The notes under the pieces were generated by a model. It was not told where the DNA came from, did not search any database, and was given only the letters and a program-made list of their open reading frames with translations. The position numbers were made by a program, and so were the translations under genes. This document shows positions 13,702 to 20,281 of a DNA stretch of 21,012 nt, one piece after another. Every line of letters begins with the position of its first letter. Positions within the stretch are counted from its first letter, which is position 1. This DNA comes from Clostridia bacterium (GTDB lineage: Bacteria; Bacillota_A; Clostridia; Christensenellales; Aristaeellaceae): the NCBI GenBank assembly GCA_025997215.1, contig BNUH01000047.1:1-21012 (forward strand). Reading direction: 5' to 3'.

Positions 13702-15942
13702 TCAATTCTTTGGCGGCGGGCTGTCCCACTCGGTCGTAATGTTGCACCGGCAGTTGATCGTCTCTGAAGCGTCGCCCATGGGATCGCCGGGGTACATCAA
13801 ACCATTGCTGAACGGCGCGTCAAACGGTACGCGCTCGCCGTTCATCGCTACGTGGTCAGGCTTGGGCGGCGGGCCGTTGCGCGGGTTATCCTGCGGCATG
13901 TGATGCCATACCTTCCACTGCGCGCCAGCCTTGCGGCACATGTCGAAATTCCCAGCATTCAGGCTCACGCGCGCCTCTTGCGCCGCGATGATGTGCGCGC
14001 GGCCTGTCGTGGTTTTCATTTCCTCGCGAATCTGCTGAGCGATTTGGTGCTGTGAGTCGCCGTTAACCAGGCCCTGAGTGACAATGCGGCCCACGATTTC
14101 CTTGGTGGTCTGCTGTATCATGGAGATGCGCTGACCGCCCATGAGTTTCGCTACACTGATCAATTCCGGCGGCTCAATCGCTTGCAAACTGTAAAGCTTG
14201 CGCGCGGTCAAGGCTCCGGCGGCGTATGAGTGACGCCATAACGGTGTGAACGTTTTAAGCAGGTCTTGCTTGTGCGTCGCCCAGTCGGTCAAGCCTTGGA
14301 CCATGTTCCGCGTCAATTTGGTACGCGTTTCCTCATCCAATGCCGCCCACTTGTCTGGATCGATCTTGCCGTTTTCGTCCATGCACGCGCTGAACTGTTC
14401 CAACCAGCGGTCGTAAGTGTTGTAAACAGCCTTACCGTCGCCTTCAATGGCCGTGACAAGCTGATCGGTCAGTTGGTTCATGTAGCGGCGCAATGCATAC
14501 GCGAACCTGCGCGCTTCCAGCCGCTCCGCCTCGTCCATCATTGCGGCTGTGGCACGTAGAATACCCTTAGCGTCATACGCCGGCCGCCAGCCCTTTGGCT
14601 CTTCCAGCCCGTCTATGGTAATCTCTTGTCGTCCAGCAGCAGTATCATCGCCAGTAGCGATATTATCAATGTCAGCCAACGGATTGCCATCAATACCGCC
14701 GCCCATCTGTTGGTCTTGACGGTCCTTCGATTCCTCGACAAGGTCAGCGTCAATGTTGGTGAATACGTCCGTGACCATGATCTTGTACACGTCGCCGTTG
14801 TCAATGGTCGGCATGTTCAACAGCTCGCGGGCCTCGTTCTTGGTCAACAGCCCGGCGCTCCAGCCCGTATACGCCTTTTGCGCGTCGGCCTCCTGGTTGT
14901 TTGGGACAATGTCGTCAAACCGCCAGACCAGACTACCGCCCCACAGCGATACCAGTTGGGTATTGAGCGCCTCTTCGCGCGCTTTCAGGCGCGGCATCAG
15001 CACGTTTTGAGCGTAGATGTACTGCGCCGCTTCGCTTGTAGCGCGGTTGCTGGATTCCGTTATGCCCATGATCTCGCGCGGGACATTAAAATGTTCCAGT
15101 ATGGTATCGCGGGTAAATATCCTGCCCTCGACCATGCTCAGGCCCTGGATGCTGTCGCTTAGTTTGTTGACCTGGATGCTGCCCTCTATCACCGCGACGC
15201 TCTGGGACTTGTCCACGCCCCTGAACTGGTTCAGCCATTCGCTCTTGTACCGTTCACGCTGTTCTTTGTTAGTGTCGGGCATGGAGATAATCGTGCGCGG
15301 CGTCGCGTCGTTGTAGAAAAACCGTTTCTGGAATTTCGCCGCCAGTTCATCGATCTCGACCTCGTCCGCAACCGCCTCCGCATGCCCTAACCCACGCCGA
15401 TATGGGTCCATGGGGTTCAGGTCCATCATGACGAACATGTCAGATATAGGCACTTCCATGATCATCCGGCTGGGCGTCATGATGTGATATTTGGGCGAAC
15501 CGGCGTATGGCGTCATTTGCACCCAATGGCATGGTATCGGCCATAGCTCGGTAGGCGCGCCGTCCTGACCACGCTCGATCACGAAATAGCCCTCGCCCTT
15601 GATCATCAGGTATGTTTCAAACAGCTTCCACACACTGGCCGCACTGAATTGATAGAACGGGTTGGGCTGTTTCATCAATGTGAGGAATGGATGGTCGGTC
15701 AGTTCCGTTTCCGCGCCGTCACGTTCCAACTGGAACAGCTTGCCCGACGCGGCGGCTAAGTCCGAGGCAATCCTGCTTATTACACCCATGCGCGGCGAGG
15801 TCCGGAATGTATCCAGCCATTCGCGTGTGTTCCGCTCCGGCGGGCTGGTGTAATGCGGGATCATTCGCGCGTCCTGGCGCGCATACAACCGGTCCGGGGT
15901 TTTGCGCGAGACAAGCGAGGCTATTCTATCAAGGACGCTCAC
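13702..15942 (-). CDS. Portal protein fused to MuF-type minor head protein
   Basis: The product is 746 residues, GTG at 15942, with AGGAGG upstream. Residues 1 to about 420 are an HK97-type portal: early VISRIASDLAAASGKLFQL, then LMKQPNPFYQFSAASVWKLFETYLMIKGEGYF (across two segments) and the later LEHFNVPREIMGITESSNR. A polar linker (about 425-480) leads to a MuF/SPP1 gp7-like domain ending in the signature HVAMNGERVPFD...YPGDPMGDASETINCRCNI. The portal is the DNA gate at one capsid vertex; MuF proteins sit inside the head near it. They are usually separate neighbouring genes; here both are in one chain. No C-terminal toxin domain is attached to the MuF part. Confidence 0.92.
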   Translation of the reverse strand: MSVLDRIASLVSRKTPDRLYARQDARMIPHYTSPPERNTREWLDTFRTSPRMGVISRIASDLAAASGKLFQLERDGAETELTDHPFLTLMKQPNPFYQFSAASVWKLFETYLMIKGEGYFVIERGQDGAPTELWPIPCHWVQMTPYAGSPKYHIMTPSRMIMEVPISDMFVMMDLNPMDPYRRGLGHAEAVADEVEIDELAAKFQKRFFYNDATPRTIISMPDTNKEQRERYKSEWLNQFRGVDKSQSVAVIEGSIQVNKLSDSIQGLSMVEGRIFTRDTILEHFNVPREIMGITESSNRATSEAAQYIYAQNVLMPRLKAREEALNTQLVSLWGGSLVWRFDDIVPNNQEADAQKAYTGWSAGLLTKNEARELLNMPTIDNGDVYKIMVTDVFTNIDADLVEESKDRQDQQMGGGIDGNPLADIDNIATGDDTAAGRQEITIDGLEEPKGWRPAYDAKGILRATAAMMDEAERLEARRFAYALRRYMNQLTDQLVTAIEGDGKAVYNTYDRWLEQFSACMDENGKIDPDKWAALDEETRTKLTRNMVQGLTDWATHKQDLLKTFTPLWRHSYAAGALTARKLYSLQAIEPPELISVAKLMGGQRISMIQQTTKEIVGRIVTQGLVNGDSQHQIAQQIREEMKTTTGRAHIIAAQEARVSLNAGNFDMCRKAGAQWKVWHHMPQDNPRNGPPPKPDHVAMNGERVPFDAPFSNGLMYPGDPMGDASETINCRCNITTEWDSPPPKN

Positions 15943-15965
15943 GGCAATCCTCCTAACCGATTAAT

Positions 15966-17369
15966 CTAGATAAACAGCGTATCATACGATGGTTTGTATG
16001 GCTCCCACATGGCCAGCGCTAGCGCGTCGCCAATGTCCGGCGAAGGCAGGCCCCGCCGTTTCATGCTTTCCTTGCGCTCCAATTCGATCCTGCCCGCGCT
16101 GTTGATGGCATACCTGCGGTTGGATAATTGGCTGATCTGCTGCGCTGATTCGTGCAGCGCCAGCGTGCCCGTACGCAATGCTTCTCTAACCGTGCCCCAC
16201 ATAAGCCCTGTTGAATTGGCGTATTCGATGGGATCGCCTTCTTTCAGGCTCCCGCCCGCGCCGCCAAAGTGACACTCGATAGCGTCCAGGGTTTTGTAGT
16301 CGCGATTGAGTTCGGCCCGCAGTGTGTCCAATTGCTCTTTTAGTCGATCGTACACGCCCACGCCCAGCCCATCGCAGTCGATCTTGATAACCATTGTCGC
16401 GCCTGGGTAATCCGCCGATAGCCTTCGCAGGAACTGGATCAATTTCCCGGTCAGTTCCATCGTTTCGTTATGATGATATATCAAAGGCTCCAATTGCAGC
16501 GATTTATCCAAAACAGCGCACAAAACGCTGCTGTCGTCCCCGAACCGCGCAACATCGACACCAATGTCGATACGCGTGACTTTTTCGATGTTCGGAGTGA
16601 GTTTGGACGCCTTTTCGCACCATTCCATGGCAATAAACGCGTCGGAAGTGGCCTTGGGAAACTCCCCGGCGACACGGACGCGGAACACGTCGCTGTCCTC
16701 GCCATACATGTCGATGATGGATTGGACATACTCGGCTGACACGCGCTGGCTTGTGCGTCCGTCAATATGCAGTGTGCAAAAGTGCTCACGATTCTTATGA
16801 TGGCTGTCGTAGAAAATCCCGCTCAGTTGGGTTGGGTTCCCGCACATGAGCAGTTTAGCGCCTTCGGTGGACAGCGCGCCGAGTACCGGCTCGAATATCC
16901 GATCGTCCACGCCGGACGCTTCGTCGATAATGTACAGCACATGGTTTGCGTGGAAACCTTGGAGCGCGTCCGGGGTGGTGGCGGTTCGTGCCACGGCGAA
17001 CCATTCTTCTGGGTATTGCTTGTGATAGATGCGCTGTTGCGTCCAGGCGAAGGTGTTTTCAATGACGGGGCTTTGGCGCATCCATTTGCGTATCTCGGCC
17101 CAAAGGATATCGATAAGCTGGTGCATGGTCGGCGCGGTGCAGGGGATTTTGGGAAATGGCCGCGTGCACAGATACCAAAGTATCGCGGCGGCTTCGACGG
17201 CGCTTTTCCCGACACCGTGGCCGGATCGGACGCTGGTCATTTGCCGCGTCGCTAAGCCTTGCATGATATCGGCTTGTTTTTCGTCAAGCTCCATGTGCAG
17301 AATGTGCTTGCAGAAAGCGGTGGGGTTTAGCGCGAAATACCTGAGTGTGTCAGCTGCTAGCGTCTTCAT
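15966..17369 (-). CDS. terL: Terminase large subunit
   Basis: The preferred start is ATG at 17369 (MKTLAADTLRYF), with GGGGAAG upstream, overlapping the small subunit by 20 bases and giving 467 residues; the frame extends to 17423 without a better site. This is the ATP-driven DNA packaging motor. The ATPase part has Walker A GHGVGKS (about residues 50-56) and Walker B VLYIIDEAS (DE at about 149-150). The nuclease part has D272 in IDIGVDVARFGDD, D331/D333 in KIDCDGLG, and the last acidic motif SPDIGDALALAM (about D445/D448). All key residues appear present. It follows terS and precedes the portal gene. Confidence 0.95.
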   Translation of the reverse strand: MKTLAADTLRYFALNPTAFCKHILHMELDEKQADIMQGLATRQMTSVRSGHGVGKSAVEAAAILWYLCTRPFPKIPCTAPTMHQLIDILWAEIRKWMRQSPVIENTFAWTQQRIYHKQYPEEWFAVARTATTPDALQGFHANHVLYIIDEASGVDDRIFEPVLGALSTEGAKLLMCGNPTQLSGIFYDSHHKNREHFCTLHIDGRTSQRVSAEYVQSIIDMYGEDSDVFRVRVAGEFPKATSDAFIAMEWCEKASKLTPNIEKVTRIDIGVDVARFGDDSSVLCAVLDKSLQLEPLIYHHNETMELTGKLIQFLRRLSADYPGATMVIKIDCDGLGVGVYDRLKEQLDTLRAELNRDYKTLDAIECHFGGAGGSLKEGDPIEYANSTGLMWGTVREALRTGTLALHESAQQISQLSNRRYAINSAGRIELERKESMKRRGLPSPDIGDALALAMWEPYKPSYDTLFI

Positions 17370-17865
17370 CCGTATACACTTCCCCACGGGTCTGCAAAGC
17401 AGATATTTCGTCCTTGTATGCAATCATCATAGCCTCAAGCAGGGACATGGACGCGGGCGCGGTTATTGTGCCGTTGGCGGTTACCTGCAGCTCTTTTTCC
17501 TCTTCATAGACAGCGGGCACGCGCGAGGTACGGTACTTCCACCATTGTTCGCGCGCTGTTGGATCGCCCTTCATAGCGCTGTCAAATGTAGCGCTAATAA
17601 TAATAGCGTCCGCTTCGTTGCGGCCTATTTCAACAGCGTCGCGGATAATTTGGCTTTGTCTGCGCCATCTGAATAATTGCGTGCGGCTGATACCTATCAC
17701 TTCCGCCAGGTCAGGGTATGACATGCATTGCATGGCCAACCCGCGCAGGATCATGGGATTATCGTCTGATTCCCATTCCTGGCGTGAGCGTTTTTGGACG
17801 AGTGGCAGGCGTACGATTGTGGGTTTAATTCTTTTGCGGTTATCGGGTTGTTTTTCCTTTGCCAT
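17350..17865 (-). CDS. terS: Terminase small subunit
   Basis: The product is 171 residues, ATG at 17865, with GGAGG six bases upstream. The N terminus is basic; a helix-turn-helix follows (YPDLAEVIGISRTQLFRWRRQ), then helices AVEIGRNEADAIIISATFDSAMKGDPTA (read in parts) used for oligomerisation, and a short acidic C terminus. Small terminases recognise the packaging site and regulate the large subunit. The gene overlaps terL and is preceded by a perfect 11-bp stem-loop that ends just before its ribosome binding site. Confidence 0.82.
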   Translation of the reverse strand: MAKEKQPDNRKRIKPTIVRLPLVQKRSRQEWESDDNPMILRGLAMQCMSYPDLAEVIGISRTQLFRWRRQSQIIRDAVEIGRNEADAIIISATFDSAMKGDPTAREQWWKYRTSRVPAVYEEEKELQVTANGTITAPASMSLLEAMMIAYKDEISALQTRGEVYTDEDASS

Positions 17866-17874
17866 ACGACCTCC

Positions 17875-17910
17875 GATGCGCGAAGATGCGTGTAGTCACC
17901 TTCGCGCATC
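17875..17910 (-). promoter_or_regulatory. Perfect 11-bp inverted repeat immediately before terS
   Basis: GATGCGCGAAG (17875-17885) is repeated inverted at 17900-17910 with a 14-base centre. It ends one base before the GGAGG of terS. Without a U run it is not a terminator. A translational control hairpin or a TerS binding/packaging site are the main possibilities. Confidence 0.6.
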
Positions 17911-17925
17911 TGAAATATTCGCTTC

Positions 17926-18042
17926 TTATGATCCTGAATAGTTTCCCGCCCTCATCGACGAGGCAGGACGTTGATTACCCCCGGAAGTAAACATTGAAAC
18001 CTGTCCGGGTAACGCAGCCGACGACCGTGCGGCATGTCTCAT
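17926..18042 (-). CDS. Possible 38-residue protein before terS
   Basis: An ATG at 18042 with AGGAGG at ideal spacing opens 38 codons (MRHAARSSAALPGQVSMF...) ending TAA. The product is Ser/Ala/Arg/Gly-rich with no motif. The Shine-Dalgarno and start context nearly copy that of the major capsid gene (AGGAGGAATAACC), which favours real translation; the coding sequence itself is unremarkable, so it may be a leader peptide. Confidence 0.4.
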   Translation of the reverse strand: MRHAARSSAALPGQVSMFTSGGNQRPASSMRAGNYSGS

Positions 18043-18056
18043 GGTTATTCCTCCTA

Positions 18057-18100
18057 TACAAAAATAACGTGCAGTCGAAGCCCGCGCTCCAACTACACGT
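18057..18100 (-). terminator. Intrinsic terminator after the PAPS-reductase-like operon
   Basis: A 15-bp stem (18100-18086 with 18081-18067, three G-U pairs on the RNA) with a four-base GCGG loop is followed on the minus strand by TATTTTTGT. It lies 17 bases after the 119-residue gene and ends just before the ribosome binding site of the 38-residue ORF. Confidence 0.85.
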
Positions 18101-18116
18101 AATCTTTATTACAATG

Positions 18117-18476
18117 CTATGGTATGATCCGCTTATTGTATTCCGCGCCGAATTTCGCAGTCCGCCTTACTGGTGGGACAGGCGATTCAAGTGTTATATT
18201 CATTTTCTTTGCGCACTTCATACCGTCCAGGTATTTATCGCCTATATCGCGCCAGTATGCCTTATCAAGAAACTCCTCTTTTTGCGCGCGTGTTTGAAAG
18301 CACAGCGCAACCCAATGCTCTGAATCCGTCGCGTCTTGCAGACGCGTATTTTCATCTTGCCGACGCTGTTTGAACGACGTCAGGACATCATTTACTTCAT
18401 CGATGGTGTATTTTTCCAATTCATCCGCAGTGATCGTCGCCTCTTTGGTTGGGTCAGGCCCCTTTTTTAGCTTCAT
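18117..18476 (-). CDS. Hypothetical protein linked to the PAPS-reductase-like gene
   Basis: The product is 119 residues, ATG at 18476, overlapping the upstream gene by 23 bases. It begins Lys-rich (MKLKKGPDPTKEATITADEL), has a charged central helix (LTSFKQRRQDENTRLQDATD), and a C-terminal segment CFQTRAQKEEFLDKAYWRDIGDKYL (read in parts) resembling small phage proteins I recall but cannot name. Tight linkage suggests it acts with the ATP pyrophosphatase. It is the last gene before a terminator. Confidence 0.65.
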   Translation of the reverse strand: MKLKKGPDPTKEATITADELEKYTIDEVNDVLTSFKQRRQDENTRLQDATDSEHWVALCFQTRAQKEEFLDKAYWRDIGDKYLDGMKCAKKMNITLESPVPPVRRTAKFGAEYNKRIIP

Positions 18477-19281
18477 TCGCCCAATATTCCTTTCTGAATT
18501 CGTTTCGCAAAATATCCATCTCTAACAACGGGAAGCATTCGCGCACTTTCTCAAAATCCTTAGGCGCGAATTCGCGCAATGGCTCCGTGAATCTTCGATC
18601 AATGCCGTCGAATGTGCGCCCGAACCATACGTAATCAATAGGCAGCGCAATATTCGCCGCGTCTAACTCGCGCAGCATATCCTCTTTTTTGTAGTCGAAT
18701 ACTGGCATGAACGTCATTTCGTTGTGATTGACTGATCCGTACTTTAATACGCTGGTCCGCCTGTTTATCGAATCAGCCGAACGCACGCCAGACGCCTGGT
18801 ACGCGTTGACTAGCGCTGGGTCGGTTGCGCGAATTAGCTTGCCTAAGTCAGAATACGTAAACTTCATCAAATGCGCTTCTTCGATTATACGCAGGTTTTC
18901 AGGCGCTTGTACGACAAAGTTATTCCATAGCCTATACAATGATGGATGTGGCAGCCGCATAATATGCGTACCAAACCAATCCTCATAGTAGCGCAGTGAC
19001 TTTTCTACGAAGTCGAGGTTAGGCACTAAATACCTGTAATAGGGTATAATGTTTTTGAAGTATCGCTTTAGCTTTAACCACGCGACAATGGAATCTTTCC
19101 CCGTCGAGAATGCCAGTATAACATTCCCGTTGGAAAAATCGCTCATGTATTCGCACAGTTCATCGCTGCACGAAAAACGCGTGCGATACTCTGTATCGCC
19201 GATCCTGTACCCCGTTTCCGTTTCAACACGTTTGGGTTTTCGCGTCTTATAGTTCATTTCAGTCTGTTCAGGCAGTTTCAT
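18454..19281 (-). CDS. PAPS-reductase-like ATP pyrophosphatase
   Basis: The product is 275 residues, ATG at 19281, overlapping the preceding stop by four bases, with GGAGG upstream. The PP-loop signature S-x-G-x-D-S is STGKDS at residues 59-64, within NVILAFSTGKDSIVAWLKL. This fold activates a carbonyl or sulfate group with ATP and is shared by PAPS reductase, DndC and IbrA. The C-terminal ECG[I/L]H cysteine motif of true PAPS reductases is absent (only ECFPL is near that place), so sulfate reduction is unlikely. Phages often carry such genes near the terminase; proposed roles include nucleic acid modification, but none can be assigned here. No ParB-like partner is visible. Confidence 0.8.
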   Translation of the reverse strand: MKLPEQTEMNYKTRKPKRVETETGYRIGDTEYRTRFSCSDELCEYMSDFSNGNVILAFSTGKDSIVAWLKLKRYFKNIIPYYRYLVPNLDFVEKSLRYYEDWFGTHIMRLPHPSLYRLWNNFVVQAPENLRIIEEAHLMKFTYSDLGKLIRATDPALVNAYQASGVRSADSINRRTSVLKYGSVNHNEMTFMPVFDYKKEDMLRELDAANIALPIDYVWFGRTFDGIDRRFTEPLREFAPKDFEKVRECFPLLEMDILRNEFRKEYWANEAKKGA

Positions 19282-19475
19282 TCAGTTCCTCCGTCGCTCT
19301 CACGATGCGCAAGTTTTATAGTTATCTCTTGCGCCGCCTCGTTGATGTCCTTTGTCAGTTCCCGACTTTTCCCTTCATCCGTCAAAAAACCAACGCGCCG
19401 CGCTTCAGCCGAACCAATGGATACAACATAGTTGCCAATGTAACCGTTCCCGCCTCTGCGTGGATATAGCTTCAT
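19278..19475 (-). CDS. Small hypothetical protein, first gene of the PAPS-like operon
   Basis: The product is 65 residues, ATG at 19475, with GGGGAGG seven bases upstream. The N terminus MKLYPRRGGNGYIGNYVVSIGSAEARRVGF looks like beta strands (read in parts), followed by a charged helix TKDINEAAQEITIKLAHRESD. No family is recognised. It lies 30 bases after a consensus promoter and is translationally coupled to the next gene. Confidence 0.65.
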   Translation of the reverse strand: MKLYPRRGGNGYIGNYVVSIGSAEARRVGFLTDEGKSRELTKDINEAAQEITIKLAHRESDGGTE

Positions 19476-19504
19476 GGAAAACCTCCCCTCATTTGGATAA
19501 GCCT

Positions 19505-19533
19505 ATTATACCACTACGTGCTTGTACTGTCAA
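19505..19533 (-). promoter_or_regulatory. Consensus promoter of the PAPS-like operon
   Basis: The minus strand has TTGACA (19533-19528), 17 bases, then TATAAT (19510-19505), a 12/12 match to the housekeeping consensus, just before the 65-residue gene. Confidence 0.9.
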
Positions 19534-19628
19534 TAGGTTTTCGACAAAAAAGAGGAAATTTGTCTAATAATCTTCGCCCCATCTCCCGACGTTTACACTA
19601 TACCACACTTGACCTGTCAGATGTTGTC

Positions 19629-19688
19629 GGAAATCTGCGGAAATCTGCGGAAATCTGCGCTTTTCTGCGGAAATCTGCGGGAATCTGC
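19629..19688. repeat. Six tandem 10-bp direct repeats
   Basis: GGAAATCTGC occurs four times exactly and twice in variant form (GCTTTTCTGC, GGGAATCTGC) in one uninterrupted 60-base array. The 10-base period places each copy on the same face of the helix. It lies in the gene-free stretch 19534-19762, about 95 bases upstream of the promoter at 19505-19533. A protein-binding array (regulator, replication or packaging) is the likely function; which one is unknown. Confidence 0.9.
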
Positions 19689-19762
19689 ACCCCTTGGCGT
19701 TTGCGCTTCCAATTCTGGTGCAGATTTATTGTGTAATATTACTTATGCTTGTTTTTGTGTAT

Positions 19763-19803
19763 AAAAAAAACGCGAGACGCGTCCACGTCTGAACGCATCC
19801 CGC
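19763..19803 (-). terminator. Intrinsic terminator closing the RNA array
   Basis: A 12-bp stem (19803-19792 with 19782-19771, including G-U pairs) is followed on the minus strand by eight T. It lies 21 bases after the last RNA repeat, so the array is a closed transcription unit of about 480 bases. Confidence 0.88.
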
Positions 19804-19824
19804 TATCAAGGTTGTCAATGTTAT

Positions 19825-19965
19825 AGGAAAGGCCGGGTCAATCTGGCTTCGATCCGGCCTATACCGACTGCTGGCAGGCGCCCCAATAACCTGCATCTCT
19901 TATAACCTGCTTGCGCAGGTGTGTAGTGGGGGCAATATCTCTACTTCAGCAGTCAATCATAGCCT
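19825..19965 (-). ncRNA. Structured RNA repeat, copy 3 (last transcribed)
   Basis: This 141-base unit has an outer stem P1 GACTGCTG/CAGCAGTC (19954-19947 with 19873-19866), a hairpin closed by a GCAA tetraloop, P3 GCAGG/CCTGC (19894-19890 with 19878-19874), and a pseudoknot in which GCCCC (19933-19929) pairs with GGGGC in the P3 loop (19884-19880). It ends with a GGCCGG/CCGGCC hairpin and TTTCCT. Conserved unpaired boxes are TGAAGTAGAGAT and AGAGATGC. The strand is chosen from the flanking promoter and terminator. No known RNA class is recognised. Confidence 0.75.
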
Positions 19966-19966
19966 A

Positions 19967-20100
19967 AGGAAAGGCCGGAGATTATCCGGCCTTTTACAGC
20001 GTATTGGCTGGCGTCGCAAGTTATCCAGCATCTCTTTTACCCGCTCTTACGCGTGGTGTATAGCGCGACTATATCTCTACCTCAACACGCCGTAAAACCT
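19967..20100 (-). ncRNA. Structured RNA repeat, copy 2
   Basis: This 134-base unit has the same architecture with changed bases. P1 is GCGTGTTG/CAATACGC (20090-20083 with 20006-19999), extended by a second block TTTTAC/GTAAAA. P3 is GCTGG/CCAGC (20029-20025 with 20011-20007), a covarying A-U to U-A change. The pseudoknot is GTCGC/GCGAC (20069-20065 with 20017-20013), compensating relative to both other copies. The boxes TGAGGTAGAGAT and AGAGATGC are kept. Confidence 0.75.
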
Positions 20101-20246
20101 AGGAAAGGCCGGACGAATCCGGCCTGTATCGTGGTGTGTTGGCAGGCGTCCCAGGATCCTGCATCTCTCCTAGCCCGAAAAGCGTTTCCGCTCTCTTTGG
20201 CGCGTGGTCGGGACTAAATCTCCACTTCAACACACCATAATAGCCT
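20101..20246 (-). ncRNA. Structured RNA repeat, copy 1 (first transcribed)
   Basis: This 146-base unit has P1 GGTGTGTTG/CAACACACC (20236-20228 with 20141-20133), P3 GCAGG/CCTGC (20162-20158 with 20146-20142) and pseudoknot GTCCC/GGGAC (20214-20210 with 20152-20148). A GAAA-capped variable hairpin lies between, and a GGCCGG hairpin with TTTCCT closes the unit. Boxes TGAAGTGGAGAT and AGAGATGC are present. It begins a few bases after the predicted start of transcription. Confidence 0.75.
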
Positions 20247-20252
20247 ACTGGT

Positions 20253-20281
20253 ATTATACCCCGATTATTCGCGTTTGTAAA
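20253..20281 (-). promoter_or_regulatory. Promoter of the RNA array
   Basis: The minus strand has TTTACA (20281-20276), a 17-base spacer and TATAAT (20258-20253). The -35 overlaps the last codons of the nuclease gene. Transcription would start near 20246, the first base of RNA copy 1. Confidence 0.85.

Noticed and set aside
13697..13903. Plus-strand ORF with GGGGAGGA upstream, antisense to the portal-MuF 3' end
   Set aside because: The ribosome-binding-like sequence is in the AT-rich spacer, but the frame is antisense to a strongly conserved MuF signature and the product has no protein character.
19629..19688. CRISPR array
   Set aside because: The repeats are 10 bases with no spacers and no cas genes are nearby.
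19518..19736. Plus-strand 72-codon ORF through the 10-bp repeats
   Set aside because: Its sequence is just a translation of the iterons and of promoter DNA on the opposite strand; no ribosome binding site.
19825..20246. tRNA cluster or known riboswitch
   Set aside because: No anticodon arm, T-loop or CCA-compatible acceptor stem is found, and no riboswitch consensus is recognised; each unit has a pseudoknot fold instead.
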